A stretch of DNA of 64,000 nucleotides from Paenibacillus maysiensis (GTDB taxonomy: Bacteria; Bacillota; Bacilli; Paenibacillales; Paenibacillaceae). The notes beneath the pieces are model-generated. The model did no database searches, was not told where the DNA came from, and worked only from the letters and a program-made list of their open reading frames with translations. Made by a program: the position numbers and the translations under genes. Of the stretch, positions 27,227-35,235 are shown piece by piece. Location of the stretch: contig NZ_ASRY01000025.1 of NCBI RefSeq assembly GCF_000520815.1, positions 1 to 64,000 of the forward strand. The letters run 5' to 3'. The number at the start of each line of letters is the position of its first letter. Position 1 is the stretch's first letter.

Positions 27227-27256
27227 TTAGAACCTGGTACTAAGTCGTGTTATAAT
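27227..27256 (+). promoter_or_regulatory. FapR-like operator with adjacent -10 box
   Basis: TTAGAACCTGGTACTAA (27227-27243) is a 17-base palindrome with one mismatched pair. It closely resembles the Bacillus FapR operator family (TTAGTACC-type arms facing TACTAA). A perfect TATAAT lies at 27251-27256. The operator would cover the -35 region of the acyl-CoA synthetase promoter. The resemblance is seen; malonyl-CoA-responsive control is inferred. Confidence 0.6.
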
Positions 27257-27304
27257 AAGATTAGATCGTGGCTCTCATCTTATGTATAAAGGGGAATGTA
27301 CAAT

Positions 27305-28894
27305 TTGACAGATCAACAGCAATGGCTTGCGCCTGAATATTACAATATGACTTCGGAAATGGAACACCATGACGCTAGCAAAACAGCACTCAAGTGGTTA
27401 AGCGAAACAGGAGACTACGAGGAAATCACCTACGGGGAGCTGCTGAAAAAAGCTAATCGACTGGCTGGAGGACTCGCAGGACTGGGATTTAACAAAGGAG
27501 ACAGGGTTCTGGTCGTAGTACCACGTCGCATTATTGCGTATGTGATTTACCTAGCATGCTTAAAGCTGGGACTTGCCGTTATTCCTTCTTCCGAAATGCT
27601 TCGGGCCAAGGATATTGCCTATCGACTTCGCCATTCGGAAGCGCGCGGGGTGATTGCCTGGACCGGAGTAACAGGTGAAGTGGAAAAAGTAGACAGGGAT
27701 TTGCCTTCCCTGGATTACCGTATCTCGGTTTCCAGCGACGACACCGTAGCTGAACCCGGCTGGCTGGAGCTGAATGAGCTGATGGTTGGACAGGAAGATA
27801 CCTTTGAAGCTGTGAAAACGCACCGGGATGACATGGCAATTCTGGCCTATACCTCCGGTACCACGGGAAATCCTAAAGGTGTCGTACATAGCCACGGCTG
27901 GGGATTTGCCCATCTTCGGATTACATCCCCTTGGCTGGATATCCAGGCCTCGGATACGGTATGGGCTACAGCTGCGCCAGGATGGCAAAAATGGATTTGG
28001 AGTCCGTTTCTATCCGTATTGGGAAATGGAGCGACCGGATTCGTATATAATGGTTCTTTTCGTCCGGGTCGCTATCTGCAGTTCCTACAGCAATACCAGA
28101 TTCAAGTGTTATGCTGTACCCCAACGGAATACCGGATTATGGCGAAGACGGATGGGTTGGATCAATATGATCTGTCCCAACTGCGCAGCGCAGTTTCTGC
28201 GGGAGAACCTCTTAATCAGGAGGTCATTAACAAGTTTCAGGAGCAGTTCAACATTACGATTCGTGACGGTTATGGCCAGACGGAAAGCACTTTGATTATC
28301 GGTAATTTGAAGGACGTGCCTTTGCGCACAGGTTCAATGGGGAAATCCATTGCGCCAGGACTGGTTGAGATCGTAGACGAGGACGGTGTTCCACTGGCTC
28401 CGGGCCAAGTTGGCGATATTGCAGTGCGTGCTGATCTGCCGGCATTATTCCATACATATTACCTTGATCCAGAGCGCAAAGCAGTCAGTGTCCATGGAGA
28501 CTATTTTGTTACAGGAGACCGAGCGCGCAAGGACGAGGATGGATACTTCTGGTTTGAAGGACGCGGTGACGATATCATTATCAGCTCCGGTTATACCATC
28601 GGTCCCTTCGAAGTGGAGGAAGCGCTCATGAAGCATGACTCTGTACAGGAGTGTGCTGCCGTAGCCAGTCCTGACGAAATCCGGGGACATATTGTAAAAG
28701 CCTACGTTGTACTCAAAGCCGGAGTAAAAGGATCACCGGAGTTGGTGAAGGAACTGCAACATCATGTGAAAGCATCGACAGCACCTTACAAGTATCCAAG
28801 AAAAATAGAGTTTATTCAGGAGCTTCCCAAAACCAGCTCGGGTAAAATACGAAGAGTGGAGCTGCGTGAATTGGAGAAGCAGTCTGTACTGTAA
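27305..28894 (+). CDS. Acyl-CoA synthetase (AMP-forming; AcsM/YtcI-like)
   Basis: The approximately 529-residue adenylate-forming enzyme has the core motifs in order: LAYTSGTTGNPKGVVHSH (P-loop), RDGYGQTES (A5), the Asp of VTGDRARKDEDGYFWFEGRGDD (A7/A8 hinge) and the C-terminal catalytic Lys in LPKTSSGKIRR. It activates a carboxylic acid with ATP and joins it to CoA. The family pattern favours medium-chain or short-chain fatty acids over acetate, but the exact acid is uncertain. I prefer TTG 27305, which has AAGGGG at proper spacing; ATG 27296 lies too close to it. A FapR-like operator upstream ties it to lipid metabolism. An M29 aminopeptidase follows 46 bases later, perhaps co-transcribed. 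Confidence 0.86.
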   Translation: MTDQQQWLAPEYYNMTSEMEHHDASKTALKWLSETGDYEEITYGELLKKANRLAGGLAGLGFNKGDRVLVVVPRRIIAYVIYLACLKLGLAVIPSSEMLRAKDIAYRLRHSEARGVIAWTGVTGEVEKVDRDLPSLDYRISVSSDDTVAEPGWLELNELMVGQEDTFEAVKTHRDDMAILAYTSGTTGNPKGVVHSHGWGFAHLRITSPWLDIQASDTVWATAAPGWQKWIWSPFLSVLGNGATGFVYNGSFRPGRYLQFLQQYQIQVLCCTPTEYRIMAKTDGLDQYDLSQLRSAVSAGEPLNQEVINKFQEQFNITIRDGYGQTESTLIIGNLKDVPLRTGSMGKSIAPGLVEIVDEDGVPLAPGQVGDIAVRADLPALFHTYYLDPERKAVSVHGDYFVTGDRARKDEDGYFWFEGRGDDIIISSGYTIGPFEVEEALMKHDSVQECAAVASPDEIRGHIVKAYVVLKAGVKGSPELVKELQHHVKASTAPYKYPRKIEFIQELPKTSSGKIRRVELRELEKQSVL

Positions 28895-28940
28895 TTGTAG
28901 ATTGTAAATATCATGAAATTCGGAACAGGAGCGTGGAAAA

Positions 28941-30173
28941 ATGAGTTCCTTTGAAGCATTGCTGGAGCAATATGCAGAACTGGTCGTAAGAGTAGGTGTC
29001 AACATCCAGCCCGGACAGGCGTTGTTGGTAACTGCACCACTGGAAACCGTTGAGTTTACACGCCTGATTGTCAGCAAAGCCTATGAAGCAGGCGCTAAAT
29101 ATGTACAGGTAGAGTTTGAGGATGATTCCATTACACGTAGTCGTTTTGAACATGGTGACGAAGCCAGCTTTGATTACTACCCTGCTTGGAAGGCAGAAAT
29201 GATGGAGAAATTCGCCGAAGAGGGTGGAGCCACGCTAACAATCAAGGTTCCGAACCCGGATCTGTATCAAGGCATTGATCCGCAAAAAGTATCGCGTGCA
29301 ACGAAGGCGGCGGTAACGGCGAGAGAGGGCTTCTCCCACTACACCCGAAATCATAAAATCAGCTGGTGTCTGATCAAAGCACCGACGAAGGCTTGGGCCG
29401 ATAAAGTGTTTGCCGATGTGGCGGAAGAGGACCGAATTCGTGTCATGTGGGAAACTATTTTCCAGATGAATCGTGTAGATGGCTCCGATCCCGTCCTGAA
29501 TTGGCAGAAGCATCTGAAAAACCTCGAACAGCTGCAAAACAAGCTGAATCATAAAAAGTATAAAAGCCTGCACTACCGCGCACCCGGAACAGATTTGAAA
29601 ATCGAACTGGCCGACGGACATATTTGGCGCAGCGGTGGTGGTGAAAACGAGCGTGGAGACTACTTTGTGGCAAATATGCCGACAGAAGAAGTTTTCACAA
29701 TGCCTAAACGTACAGGTGTAAATGGTTATGTCACCAGCACGATGCCGTTAAATTTGAATGGACAACTGGTCGATCGCATTACATTTACCTTTAAGGATGG
29801 AAAAGTTACCAAATATACAGCGGAATCCGGCGAGCAACATCTGACTCATTTGCTGGCTACGGATGAAGGGGCCAGCTATTTGGGTGAAGTCGCGCTGGTG
29901 CCGCACGATTCGCCGATTTCCAATCTCAATCGCATCTTTTACAATACAGGGATTGATGAAAATGCCTCCTGTCACTTGGCGCTCGGCAGTGCGTATCCGT
30001 TTAACCTCGAAAAAGGAACACAAATGAACCGGGAAGAGCTGCTCCAGAACGGTGCCAATATCAGCCTGACCCATGTTGACTTTATGATCGGCTCCGCTGA
30101 GCTGGATATTGACGGCGAGCTGCAGGACGGAAGTACAGAGGCCGTATTCCGCAAAGGAAATTGGGCGATTTAA
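28941..30173 (+). CDS. M29-family aminopeptidase (AmpS/AmpT-like)
   Basis: The 410-residue metallopeptidase of the thermophilic-aminopeptidase family (M29) has the N-terminal VRVGVNIQPGQALLVTAPLE segment and the metal-site region NMPTEEVFTMPKRTGVNGYVTST. It also has the C-terminal ligands around NCHLALG-like (ENASCHLALGSAYP) and SLTHVDFMIGSAELDIDG. Family members bind two metal ions and remove N-terminal amino acids from peptides in the cytoplasm. GGAGCG precedes the start. It lies 46 bases after the acyl-CoA synthetase with no terminator between, so co-transcription is likely; a clear terminator follows. Confidence 0.92.
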   Translation: MSSFEALLEQYAELVVRVGVNIQPGQALLVTAPLETVEFTRLIVSKAYEAGAKYVQVEFEDDSITRSRFEHGDEASFDYYPAWKAEMMEKFAEEGGATLTIKVPNPDLYQGIDPQKVSRATKAAVTAREGFSHYTRNHKISWCLIKAPTKAWADKVFADVAEEDRIRVMWETIFQMNRVDGSDPVLNWQKHLKNLEQLQNKLNHKKYKSLHYRAPGTDLKIELADGHIWRSGGGENERGDYFVANMPTEEVFTMPKRTGVNGYVTSTMPLNLNGQLVDRITFTFKDGKVTKYTAESGEQHLTHLLATDEGASYLGEVALVPHDSPISNLNRIFYNTGIDENASCHLALGSAYPFNLEKGTQMNREELLQNGANISLTHVDFMIGSAELDIDGELQDGSTEAVFRKGNWAI

Positions 30174-30200
30174 TCCTTTTCTCAATCTCAATTTATAGCA

Positions 30201-30234
30201 ACCCGCAAGCGATCTCATTCGTTTGCGGGTTTTT
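30201..30234 (+). terminator. Terminator after the aminopeptidase
   Basis: ACCCGCAA (30201-30208) pairs with TTGCGGGT (30223-30230), followed by TTTTT. Confidence 0.9.
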
Positions 30235-30294
30235 GTATATGCTAAATATCAAACTGCGCTTGTATTGCGAAATATAAAGTGCTAAACTAAGTTC

Positions 30295-30329
30295 AAACAT
30301 AAATTTAAACAGTGTTTTAAATTATGTTT
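30295..30329. promoter_or_regulatory. Long inverted repeat upstream of the TetR-HXXEE pair
   Basis: AAACATAAATTTAAAC (30295-30310) faces GTTTTAAATTATGTTT (30314-30329) across a 3-base spacer, with one slipped base. Length and position suggest the operator of the following TetR regulator. Confidence 0.6.
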
Positions 30330-30391
30330 AACTTATAGGATTCTGGTCTATTCAATCCACTCTGATTGGACCAGGTAAGAGGAGGAGAAGT

Positions 30392-30979
30392 ATGAATCAC
30401 GTAGACAAAAAACAGCAAACCAAAGAAAAAATATTACACGCTGCGCTTGAATTCATTAAAAAGGAAGGTTTTGAGGCGGTTACAATCAGGAAAATTGCCG
30501 ACCTGTCGACCACCAATATTTCTCTAGTTAATTATTATTTTGGCTCTAAGGAAAATCTGCTCAGTGAAGCCATTGAAGTGATATTAAGTGGCTTTCAGCA
30601 CACTTTTTCTATTTTGGACAATACAGCGATCCCGCCCCAAGATCGACTGAAACAATTTTTGTTTGATTATTTACAAGTCATTCGGCAATACCCGGAGCTT
30701 CTCTCACGAGTCATTGTCATGGGTAGCACGCCCTTCACATCCCAACAGGAATACGGAAGGTTTTTAAACATGATGGGATTCCCCAAAGTGCAAAGTACGA
30801 TCAAGGACTTGACAGGTGAGCAACGGCCAGAGCGATTGTTAGCGATGATGCTGCAAATATTTGGGGCTATTTTTCTTCCCGCATTGATGAGCCCGATTCT
30901 TGAATCCGGAGCGGCTGTGGAAATGCCATCAATCGAGGAACAATTAAACCTGTTGTTTGAAAGATATTTTGATAAATGA
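30392..30979 (+). CDS. TetR-family transcriptional regulator
   Basis: The 195-residue protein carries the TetR helix-turn-helix at residues 10-55 (ILHAALEFIKKEGFEAVTIRKIADLSTTNISLVNYYFGSKENLL, read in pieces). An all-helical C-terminal domain without recognisable ligand signature follows. The start is preceded by AGAGGAGGAG. It is followed 46 bases later by a small membrane protein on the same strand, and preceded by a 35-base inverted repeat that is its likely operator. By the usual logic it represses itself and that neighbour. Confidence 0.87.
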   Translation: MNHVDKKQQTKEKILHAALEFIKKEGFEAVTIRKIADLSTTNISLVNYYFGSKENLLSEAIEVILSGFQHTFSILDNTAIPPQDRLKQFLFDYLQVIRQYPELLSRVIVMGSTPFTSQQEYGRFLNMMGFPKVQSTIKDLTGEQRPERLLAMMLQIFGAIFLPALMSPILESGAAVEMPSIEEQLNLLFERYFDK

Positions 30980-31025
30980 GGATTTTGCAAAAATCCTGAA
31001 ATAATAAATGACTGGAGTGAATACT

Positions 31026-31652
31026 ATGAATTTTTTGAGAAAATACTGGCAGGACGCAGGAGCTATCATCGGTGTGATCGTATGTATTGGTTTACTTATG
31101 AACAGAGCCATTTTTTCGGATATAACAGGAATTTTATGGTTGAGCTTTGTAACCATACTTTTTCATCAATTTGAGGAGTACCGCTGGCCTGGATATTTTG
31201 CCGGTCTATTTAACAACGTCATGTTTAAAAGTGAAACCCCGGATCGGTACCCCTTAAATACCCAATCAGCCATGATTATTAATGTGGTAATTGCCTATGT
31301 GTTTTATTTACTCCCGATATTATTTCCGCACGTGATATGGCTTGGACTCGCGCCTATTTTTATGGGCTTCTTCCAGGTAGTCTGGCATGGAATTGTTGTG
31401 AATTTAAAAGCAAAAACCTTATATAATCCCGGTTTGTTTACGGCAGTCTCCCTCCATGTTCCGGTCGGAATCTGGTACATTCACGATATTGTCAAGTACA
31501 ATGCACCCACCGCAGCAGACTGGATCTGGGGGACAATCTACTTTGCTTTTGCTGTATATATCTTCATCATAAAAGGGAATATGTGGTTGAAAAACAGCAA
31601 TTCTCCCTATCCTTTTTCTCAACAACAGTTAGGATCGTACTATCGTAAATAG
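31026..31652 (+). CDS. HXXEE-domain membrane protein
   Basis: The 208-residue protein has about six membrane helices and the family motif HQFEEYRWPGYF near residue 45 (His-x-x-Glu-Glu), plus a second His-containing segment VVWHGIVVNLKAK. HXXEE proteins are uncharacterised; the invariant His/Glu set suggests metal binding, which is inference. ATG 31026 follows TGGAGTG and is preferred to the in-frame ATG 18 bases earlier. It is probably an operon partner of the TetR regulator upstream. Confidence 0.8.
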   Translation: MNFLRKYWQDAGAIIGVIVCIGLLMNRAIFSDITGILWLSFVTILFHQFEEYRWPGYFAGLFNNVMFKSETPDRYPLNTQSAMIINVVIAYVFYLLPILFPHVIWLGLAPIFMGFFQVVWHGIVVNLKAKTLYNPGLFTAVSLHVPVGIWYIHDIVKYNAPTAADWIWGTIYFAFAVYIFIIKGNMWLKNSNSPYPFSQQQLGSYYRK

Positions 31653-31851
31653 TGTATGTTGGATGATCTTCAATGTCCTTGTTTACAAGTTGGAAACAAG
31701 TAGAGGTATTCTGGAAATGTGGTTCGGTTACACTTGGTTTGTATCTCATTGAAACAAATAAAAGAGTCGCTTCCGTAACCATCCCGGAGGCGACTTATTT
31801 TTTTCTGAGCGATTACTATTGCATTTTCGTGCAGTGTCGTATATATTGGAT

Positions 31852-31873
31852 TTAGTAATTGATCAATCACTAA
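31852..31873. promoter_or_regulatory. Palindromic operator copy 1 for the 31909 TetR regulator
   Basis: TTAGTAATTGA/TCAATCACTAA is a 22-base palindrome with a single mismatched pair, 35 bases before the TetR start. The identical 22 bases recur at 32455-32476 before the epimerase gene. Confidence 0.8.
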
Positions 31874-31908
31874 TCTGAATCTGTGTTGAACAAAAGGATG
31901 GAGATTTT

Positions 31909-32436
31909 ATGACCAAAGCTACGTCAACATCAATAAATCGTCAAAAGGAAATCATCTCCGCCGCCATTGAAGTGTTTGCAGAGATGGGTTACTATCGTGC
32001 GACAACAGCCAAAGTTGCTGAACGAGCCAACATTTCTCAGCCATATGTTTTCCGTTTTTTCGCTACCAAGGAAGCTTTGCTTGTTGAAGCGTTGAAGGTT
32101 TCATTTGCACGCATCATAGACTCTTTTCACCGAGTTATTCATTCGGTCTCGTCTGAACGGCTAGAGCAGGAGCTTATTGCAGCTTATTCGCAAATTATGG
32201 TGGAATACCGCAATGAGATCCTTTTGCAAATGCAGGCGCAGACGATTCACGAGGACGTGGTTATGAACGTGATGCAGCAGGAATTACGTAAAATTCATGC
32301 GACGGTATATGATGCTTTTCGCCAGGCAGGTACTGATCAGGCATTGGAAAGAACGATGCTTTTTCTGGCCAGAGGTATGCTGTGTAATATCTCAATGTCG
32401 CTGGATCTGCCCGAGCTGATGAAAATAAACGATTAG
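31909..32436 (+). CDS. TetR-family transcriptional regulator (second)
   Basis: The 175-residue protein has the TetR DNA-binding domain at residues 8-55 (IISAAIEVFAEMGY, then TTAKVAERANISQPYVFRFFATKEALL) and a short helical C-terminal domain. It is preceded by a near-perfect 22-base palindrome, and the same palindrome is repeated between this gene and the epimerase-like gene downstream. That makes a self-regulated pair very probable. AGGATGGAG precedes the start. The inducing ligand is unknown; the target suggests a redox or carbonyl compound. Confidence 0.88.
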   Translation: MTKATSTSINRQKEIISAAIEVFAEMGYYRATTAKVAERANISQPYVFRFFATKEALLVEALKVSFARIIDSFHRVIHSVSSERLEQELIAAYSQIMVEYRNEILLQMQAQTIHEDVVMNVMQQELRKIHATVYDAFRQAGTDQALERTMLFLARGMLCNISMSLDLPELMKIND

Positions 32437-32451
32437 CCTCGTTTATTTTAA

Positions 32452-32515
32452 TAGTTAGTAATTGATCAATCACTAACTATTATTTTATCGCATTCTGTTA
32501 TTGATTAGTCACTAA
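32452..32515. promoter_or_regulatory. Palindromic operator copy 2, extended, plus a degenerate third copy
   Basis: The copy at 32455-32476 is identical to 31852-31873, and here the symmetry extends to 28 bases (32452-32479, outer arms TAGTTAGT and ACTAACTA). A weaker copy with arms TTATTGATTA and TCACTAA lies at 32498-32515. Together they cover the promoter space of the epimerase-like gene. Confidence 0.8.
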
Positions 32516-32541
32516 ATAATTCTATTTAAGGAGTGTTCACA

Positions 32542-33498
32542 ATGAAAAAAGCAATCGTATTAGGTGCAACCGGAGGAACTGGGTCGGCAATTCTACATGA
32601 GCTTCTCAACAGAGGCATTGAAACCATCGCCTTCGGCCGTTCTTCCGATAAGCTCCAGCAATTACAAGCGTCATTGGGTCAGCCAAAGCATCTGTCTATT
32701 TATAAAGGCGATGTATTCGATGCGAATCAGGTTAGTGACGCGGTTAAGGATGCAGATGTCATTTTCCAATGTGCGGCTGTTCCATACCACGAAATGGAGA
32801 CACGCCAGCTTCCTTTGGGGGAATCCGTCATGGAGGCAGCCAACCGTTTAGGTAAGAAAATAGTCATCATAGACGGAATTTATCCGTACGGAAAGGCATT
32901 GACCCCATTGGTGAATGAGGAACATCCCAAAAATCCTCATACCCGTAAGGGAAAAGTCAAGCTGGAATTTGAAAAGCTTATATTCAGTTCCCGCTGGGAT
33001 CATGCACGGCCTATGATTGCAAGATTGCCTGATTATTACGGACCTACCGCCAACAAATCCTCTTATTTAGGATTAACTATGGAGGCTGTGGCTGCTGGAA
33101 AACCGACTATTTTCATAGGAGGCTTGAATGTCCCCCGCGAATATGTGTATCTACCCGATGTGGCAGTGATGATCGTGGAATTAGCTAGCCGGGAAGAAGC
33201 TTACGGTCAAAATTGGAACATACCGGGGGCGGGTGTGATTTCCGGCAAAAAGCTTGTGCATATTGCACAAAAAGCAAGTGGTAAAACTAAACCTGTCTTT
33301 CCACTGCGAAAAACCGCACTTCGTCTAATCGGATTATTTGATCCCGTGATTCGTGAAATCGTAGAGATGCTATATTTGACCCAAACACCTGTTGTACTGG
33401 ATGGTAGCAAATACGAGCGTGTTGTAGGCCCTATACCCAAGACCCCTTTTGAAAAAGGCATAACGGATACAATACTCGCATTAAAAAAACGTCAATAA
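32542..33498 (+). CDS. NAD(P)-dependent epimerase/dehydratase-like protein (extended SDR)
   Basis: The 318-residue Rossmann protein begins KAIVLGATGGTGSAILHELL, with the GxxGxxG dinucleotide motif. It contains a DADVIFQCAAVPYHE strand and loop, and has an altered YxxxK region (DGIYPYGKAL), so it is an atypical extended SDR of the NmrA/epimerase sort. AAGGAG at 32528-32533 fixes the start at ATG 32542. It is flanked by palindromes shared with the TetR gene upstream and by a terminator downstream. It is an inducible enzyme, probably a reductase or epimerase of unknown substrate. Confidence 0.8.
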   Translation: MKKAIVLGATGGTGSAILHELLNRGIETIAFGRSSDKLQQLQASLGQPKHLSIYKGDVFDANQVSDAVKDADVIFQCAAVPYHEMETRQLPLGESVMEAANRLGKKIVIIDGIYPYGKALTPLVNEEHPKNPHTRKGKVKLEFEKLIFSSRWDHARPMIARLPDYYGPTANKSSYLGLTMEAVAAGKPTIFIGGLNVPREYVYLPDVAVMIVELASREEAYGQNWNIPGAGVISGKKLVHIAQKASGKTKPVFPLRKTALRLIGLFDPVIREIVEMLYLTQTPVVLDGSKYERVVGPIPKTPFEKGITDTILALKKRQ

Positions 33499-33545
33499 AA
33501 AAATCTATAATGGGGCTTTATCAGAAAATATACTTCCAAGCTATG

Positions 33546-33577
33546 AAAGCCGCGATCTATGCGGTTTTTTCTTTTTT
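33546..33577 (+). terminator. Terminator after the epimerase-like gene
   Basis: AAGCCGC-GATCTAT-GCGGTTT stem-loop followed by TTTTCTTTTTT. Confidence 0.85.
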
Positions 33578-33709
33578 CACTTTGACTATATCAGGTATAC
33601 TCGTTTGTGCGCCTGTGAACACAAACAACCAAATAGGTTGACAAGGAGAGCATGCTTCGTTCAGATTGAATTCCCCCCAAAAATAAGCGGAGGTATGTAC
33701 AATATCATC

Positions 33710-34048
33710 AACTAATGTCCAAGCAGATCAAATTCTGGATTGCAAAGGACTTGCTTGTCCCATGCCCATTGTCAAAACGAAAAATGAACTCAATGCCGGG
33801 CAGGTTATCGAAATTCAAGCCACGGACAATGGTTCATTAGCCGATTTACAGAGCTGGGCTCAAAATACGGACATCAATATTTAGGTACTCTTCAATCAGG
33901 AGATGTGATGCAGCATTATTTACGTAAATCTAATCCCGATGAAGTGAAGGAAGAACAAAGCTTTCCATGGACGATAAGCCATGAAGAATTACAGACAACA
34001 CTGTTCGCAAACGGGAAAATAACGTTACTGGACTCGGCCCGCAGATGA
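33710..34048 (+). pseudogene. Frameshifted TusA-rhodanese sulfurtransferase remnant
   Basis: The first frame reads QILDCKGLACPMPIVKTKNE and onward, the TusA sulfur-carrier domain with its active Cys in LACPMP. At 33880 one base is missing, and the protein continues in the next frame as HQYLGTLQSGDVMQHYLRKS, then SHEELQTTLFANGKITLLDSAR, the linker and very start of a rhodanese domain. It then runs out at a stop. The rhodanese catalytic part is gone. GCGGAGG lies upstream but no usable in-frame start remains. Intact relatives are TusA-rhodanese fusions in sulfide or persulfide handling operons. Confidence 0.85.
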
Positions 34049-34262
34049 TCAAGCATGTTATGAAAAAGCATAATGTGCTTTCACTTCCGCAGCTTATCGA
34101 GCTGGCGCAAGAGCAGGGGATCAAGCTGGTGTGGTGGCCTGCACCATGACCATGGACCTGCTAGGACTGCAGCAGGAAGAGCTGATGGACGGTTTGGAAT
34201 ATGCCGGAGTAGCTGCCTACCTGGGGGATGCTTCGCAGGGTAAGGTAAATCTATTCATTTAG
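34030..34262 (+). pseudogene. DsrE2-family C-terminal remnant
   Basis: The frame reads MIKHVMKKHNVLSLPQLIEL, then AQEQGIKLV. A roughly five-base insertion throws it out of frame, and it resumes as ACTMTMDLLGLQQEELMDGL, then EYAGVAAYLGDA. This is the C-terminal half of a DsrE2/DsrE-like sulfur-relay protein with its Cys in ACTM. It is fused directly to the truncated rhodanese start, so an internal deletion has removed the stretch between. It lies 76 bases before the CstR-like regulator gene. Confidence 0.85.
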
Positions 34263-34297
34263 GATGTCCTTATTATTTTTTTTGTTTATAATATACC

Positions 34298-34309
34298 TAT
34301 ACATGTATA
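34298..34309. promoter_or_regulatory. Perfect palindrome in the CsoR/CstR-like promoter
   Basis: TATACATGTATA is a 12-base perfect palindrome with further AT symmetry on both sides, 30 bases before the regulator start and overlapping its TATAAT-like box at 34288-34293. It is the likely autoregulatory site. Confidence 0.5.
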
Positions 34310-34338
34310 TGATTAAATCAAAAAGGAGTGTATACCTG

Positions 34339-34605
34339 ATGGATTACAATTATAGTGATGAACTGAAAACACGCCTGAGAAGAATTGAGGGTCAGGTGCG
34401 TGGGGTGCTTCGTTTAATGGATGAAGGACAATCCTGTAAGGACGTAGTAAGTCAGCTATCTGCCGTACGCAACGCATCCGATAAAGCGATTGCCCAGATC
34501 GTGGCAGAGAATCTGCAACGTTGTATATTGGAAGAACAAGAGGCTGGTGGTGCTACAGATAAACTTGTTAAGGAAGCGATCCAGCTTCTCGTAAAAAGTC
34601 GTTAA
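34339..34605 (+). CDS. CsoR-family regulator, probably the persulfide sensor type (CstR-like)
   Basis: The 88-residue all-helical repressor begins MDYNYSDELKTRLRRIEGQV, the DNA-contacting RLRRIEGQVRG motif of CsoR proteins. The two family cysteines are at 33 (SCKDVV) and 62 (LQRCI). Copper-sensing CsoR has His four residues before the second Cys; here that position is Asn 58, which argues against copper and for the CstR subgroup that senses persulfides through a Cys pair. The neighbours agree: two decayed sulfur-transfer genes lie directly upstream. AAAAGGAGTG precedes the start at 34339. After the stop there is an AAGGAGGT ribosome site with no gene behind it, a further sign of a lost operon. 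Confidence 0.82.
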   Translation: MDYNYSDELKTRLRRIEGQVRGVLRLMDEGQSCKDVVSQLSAVRNASDKAIAQIVAENLQRCILEEQEAGGATDKLVKEAIQLLVKSR

Positions 34606-34656
34606 GGAGGTCATCTTATAAGGAGCTGTAGTCAGACCTGAATCTCCAGAATGGGT

Positions 34657-34688
34657 AGGGCAATATTATTTCCCAAAATTATTGCCCT
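34657..34688. repeat. Inverted repeat, possible terminator, after the CstR-like gene
   Basis: AGGGCAATA (34657-34665) pairs with TATTGCCCT (34680-34688). No clear T-run follows on either strand. Confidence 0.45.
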
Positions 34689-34718
34689 CCATCCATAAGG
34701 GATGCTGAACATAAGTCC

Positions 34719-35114
34719 CTAAAACTCGATAAGAGCTGCTTGAGCAGAGTGAGTTAACGTATCCAGGGTTAAGCGGGTAATCGAAACATCATCGGCGTTT
34801 ATTTTGATTAAACCCTTAGAAGGATCGGCTTGGCGAAGTATCGTTTGTTCAATGGATTCACCCTGTATTTTTGTAGTGTGGTTTTGGATCAATATAGTAG
34901 AAGAAACATTGTAAATACCGTTTTTTACTAAAATATTTGTTTCATTGGATGCTAAAGCTTCAATTAGAGAAAGATAGTCACCCGAGCCATCAGCGGCTAC
35001 AACAGCAGACGGGGAAGAAGCAATAGATGGATTGATGGGTCCAAAAGCAAACCTCCAAACGTTTTTTACATGATCAAAATATCTGTTGATTTTTGTATGA
35101 CGAACCCGTAACAT
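34719..35114 (-). pseudogene. Truncated parallel-beta-helix (pectin-lyase-fold) protein
   Basis: The 131-codon frame contains VVAADGSGDYLSLIEAL, the opening motif of pectinesterase-like and GH28-related right-handed beta-helix proteins. Repeating beta turns follow (NILVKNGIYNVSSTILI, TKIQGESIEQTIL, KINADDVSITRLTLDT). It stops after only three or four coils, whereas the family needs many more, and no ribosome site precedes its Met. I regard it as the start of a larger enzyme that lost its body. What the intact protein bound or cut cannot be told. Confidence 0.5.
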
Positions 35115-35129
35115 TAGAAAAAAATATAT

Positions 35130-35216
35130 CGGGAGCCTGTGGAAGCAAGCTGAGAGTACGACTAAGCCGTCGTAGACCGTGTGAACCTGTTGGATAATGC
35201 CAGCGTAGGGATATAA
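35130..35216 (+). ncRNA. TPP (THI-box) riboswitch
   Basis: The conserved blocks are visible in order: CGGGAGCC and GCTGAGAGTACG on the P2/P3 side, a variable hairpin ACTAAGCCGTCGTAGACCG, then GAACCTGTTGGATAATGCCA and GCGTAGGGA. The following terminator hairpin runs up to the thiM start. It senses thiamin pyrophosphate and shuts thiM off when thiamin is plentiful. Confidence 0.96.
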
Positions 35217-35235
35217 GTGTATACATATGTATAGG

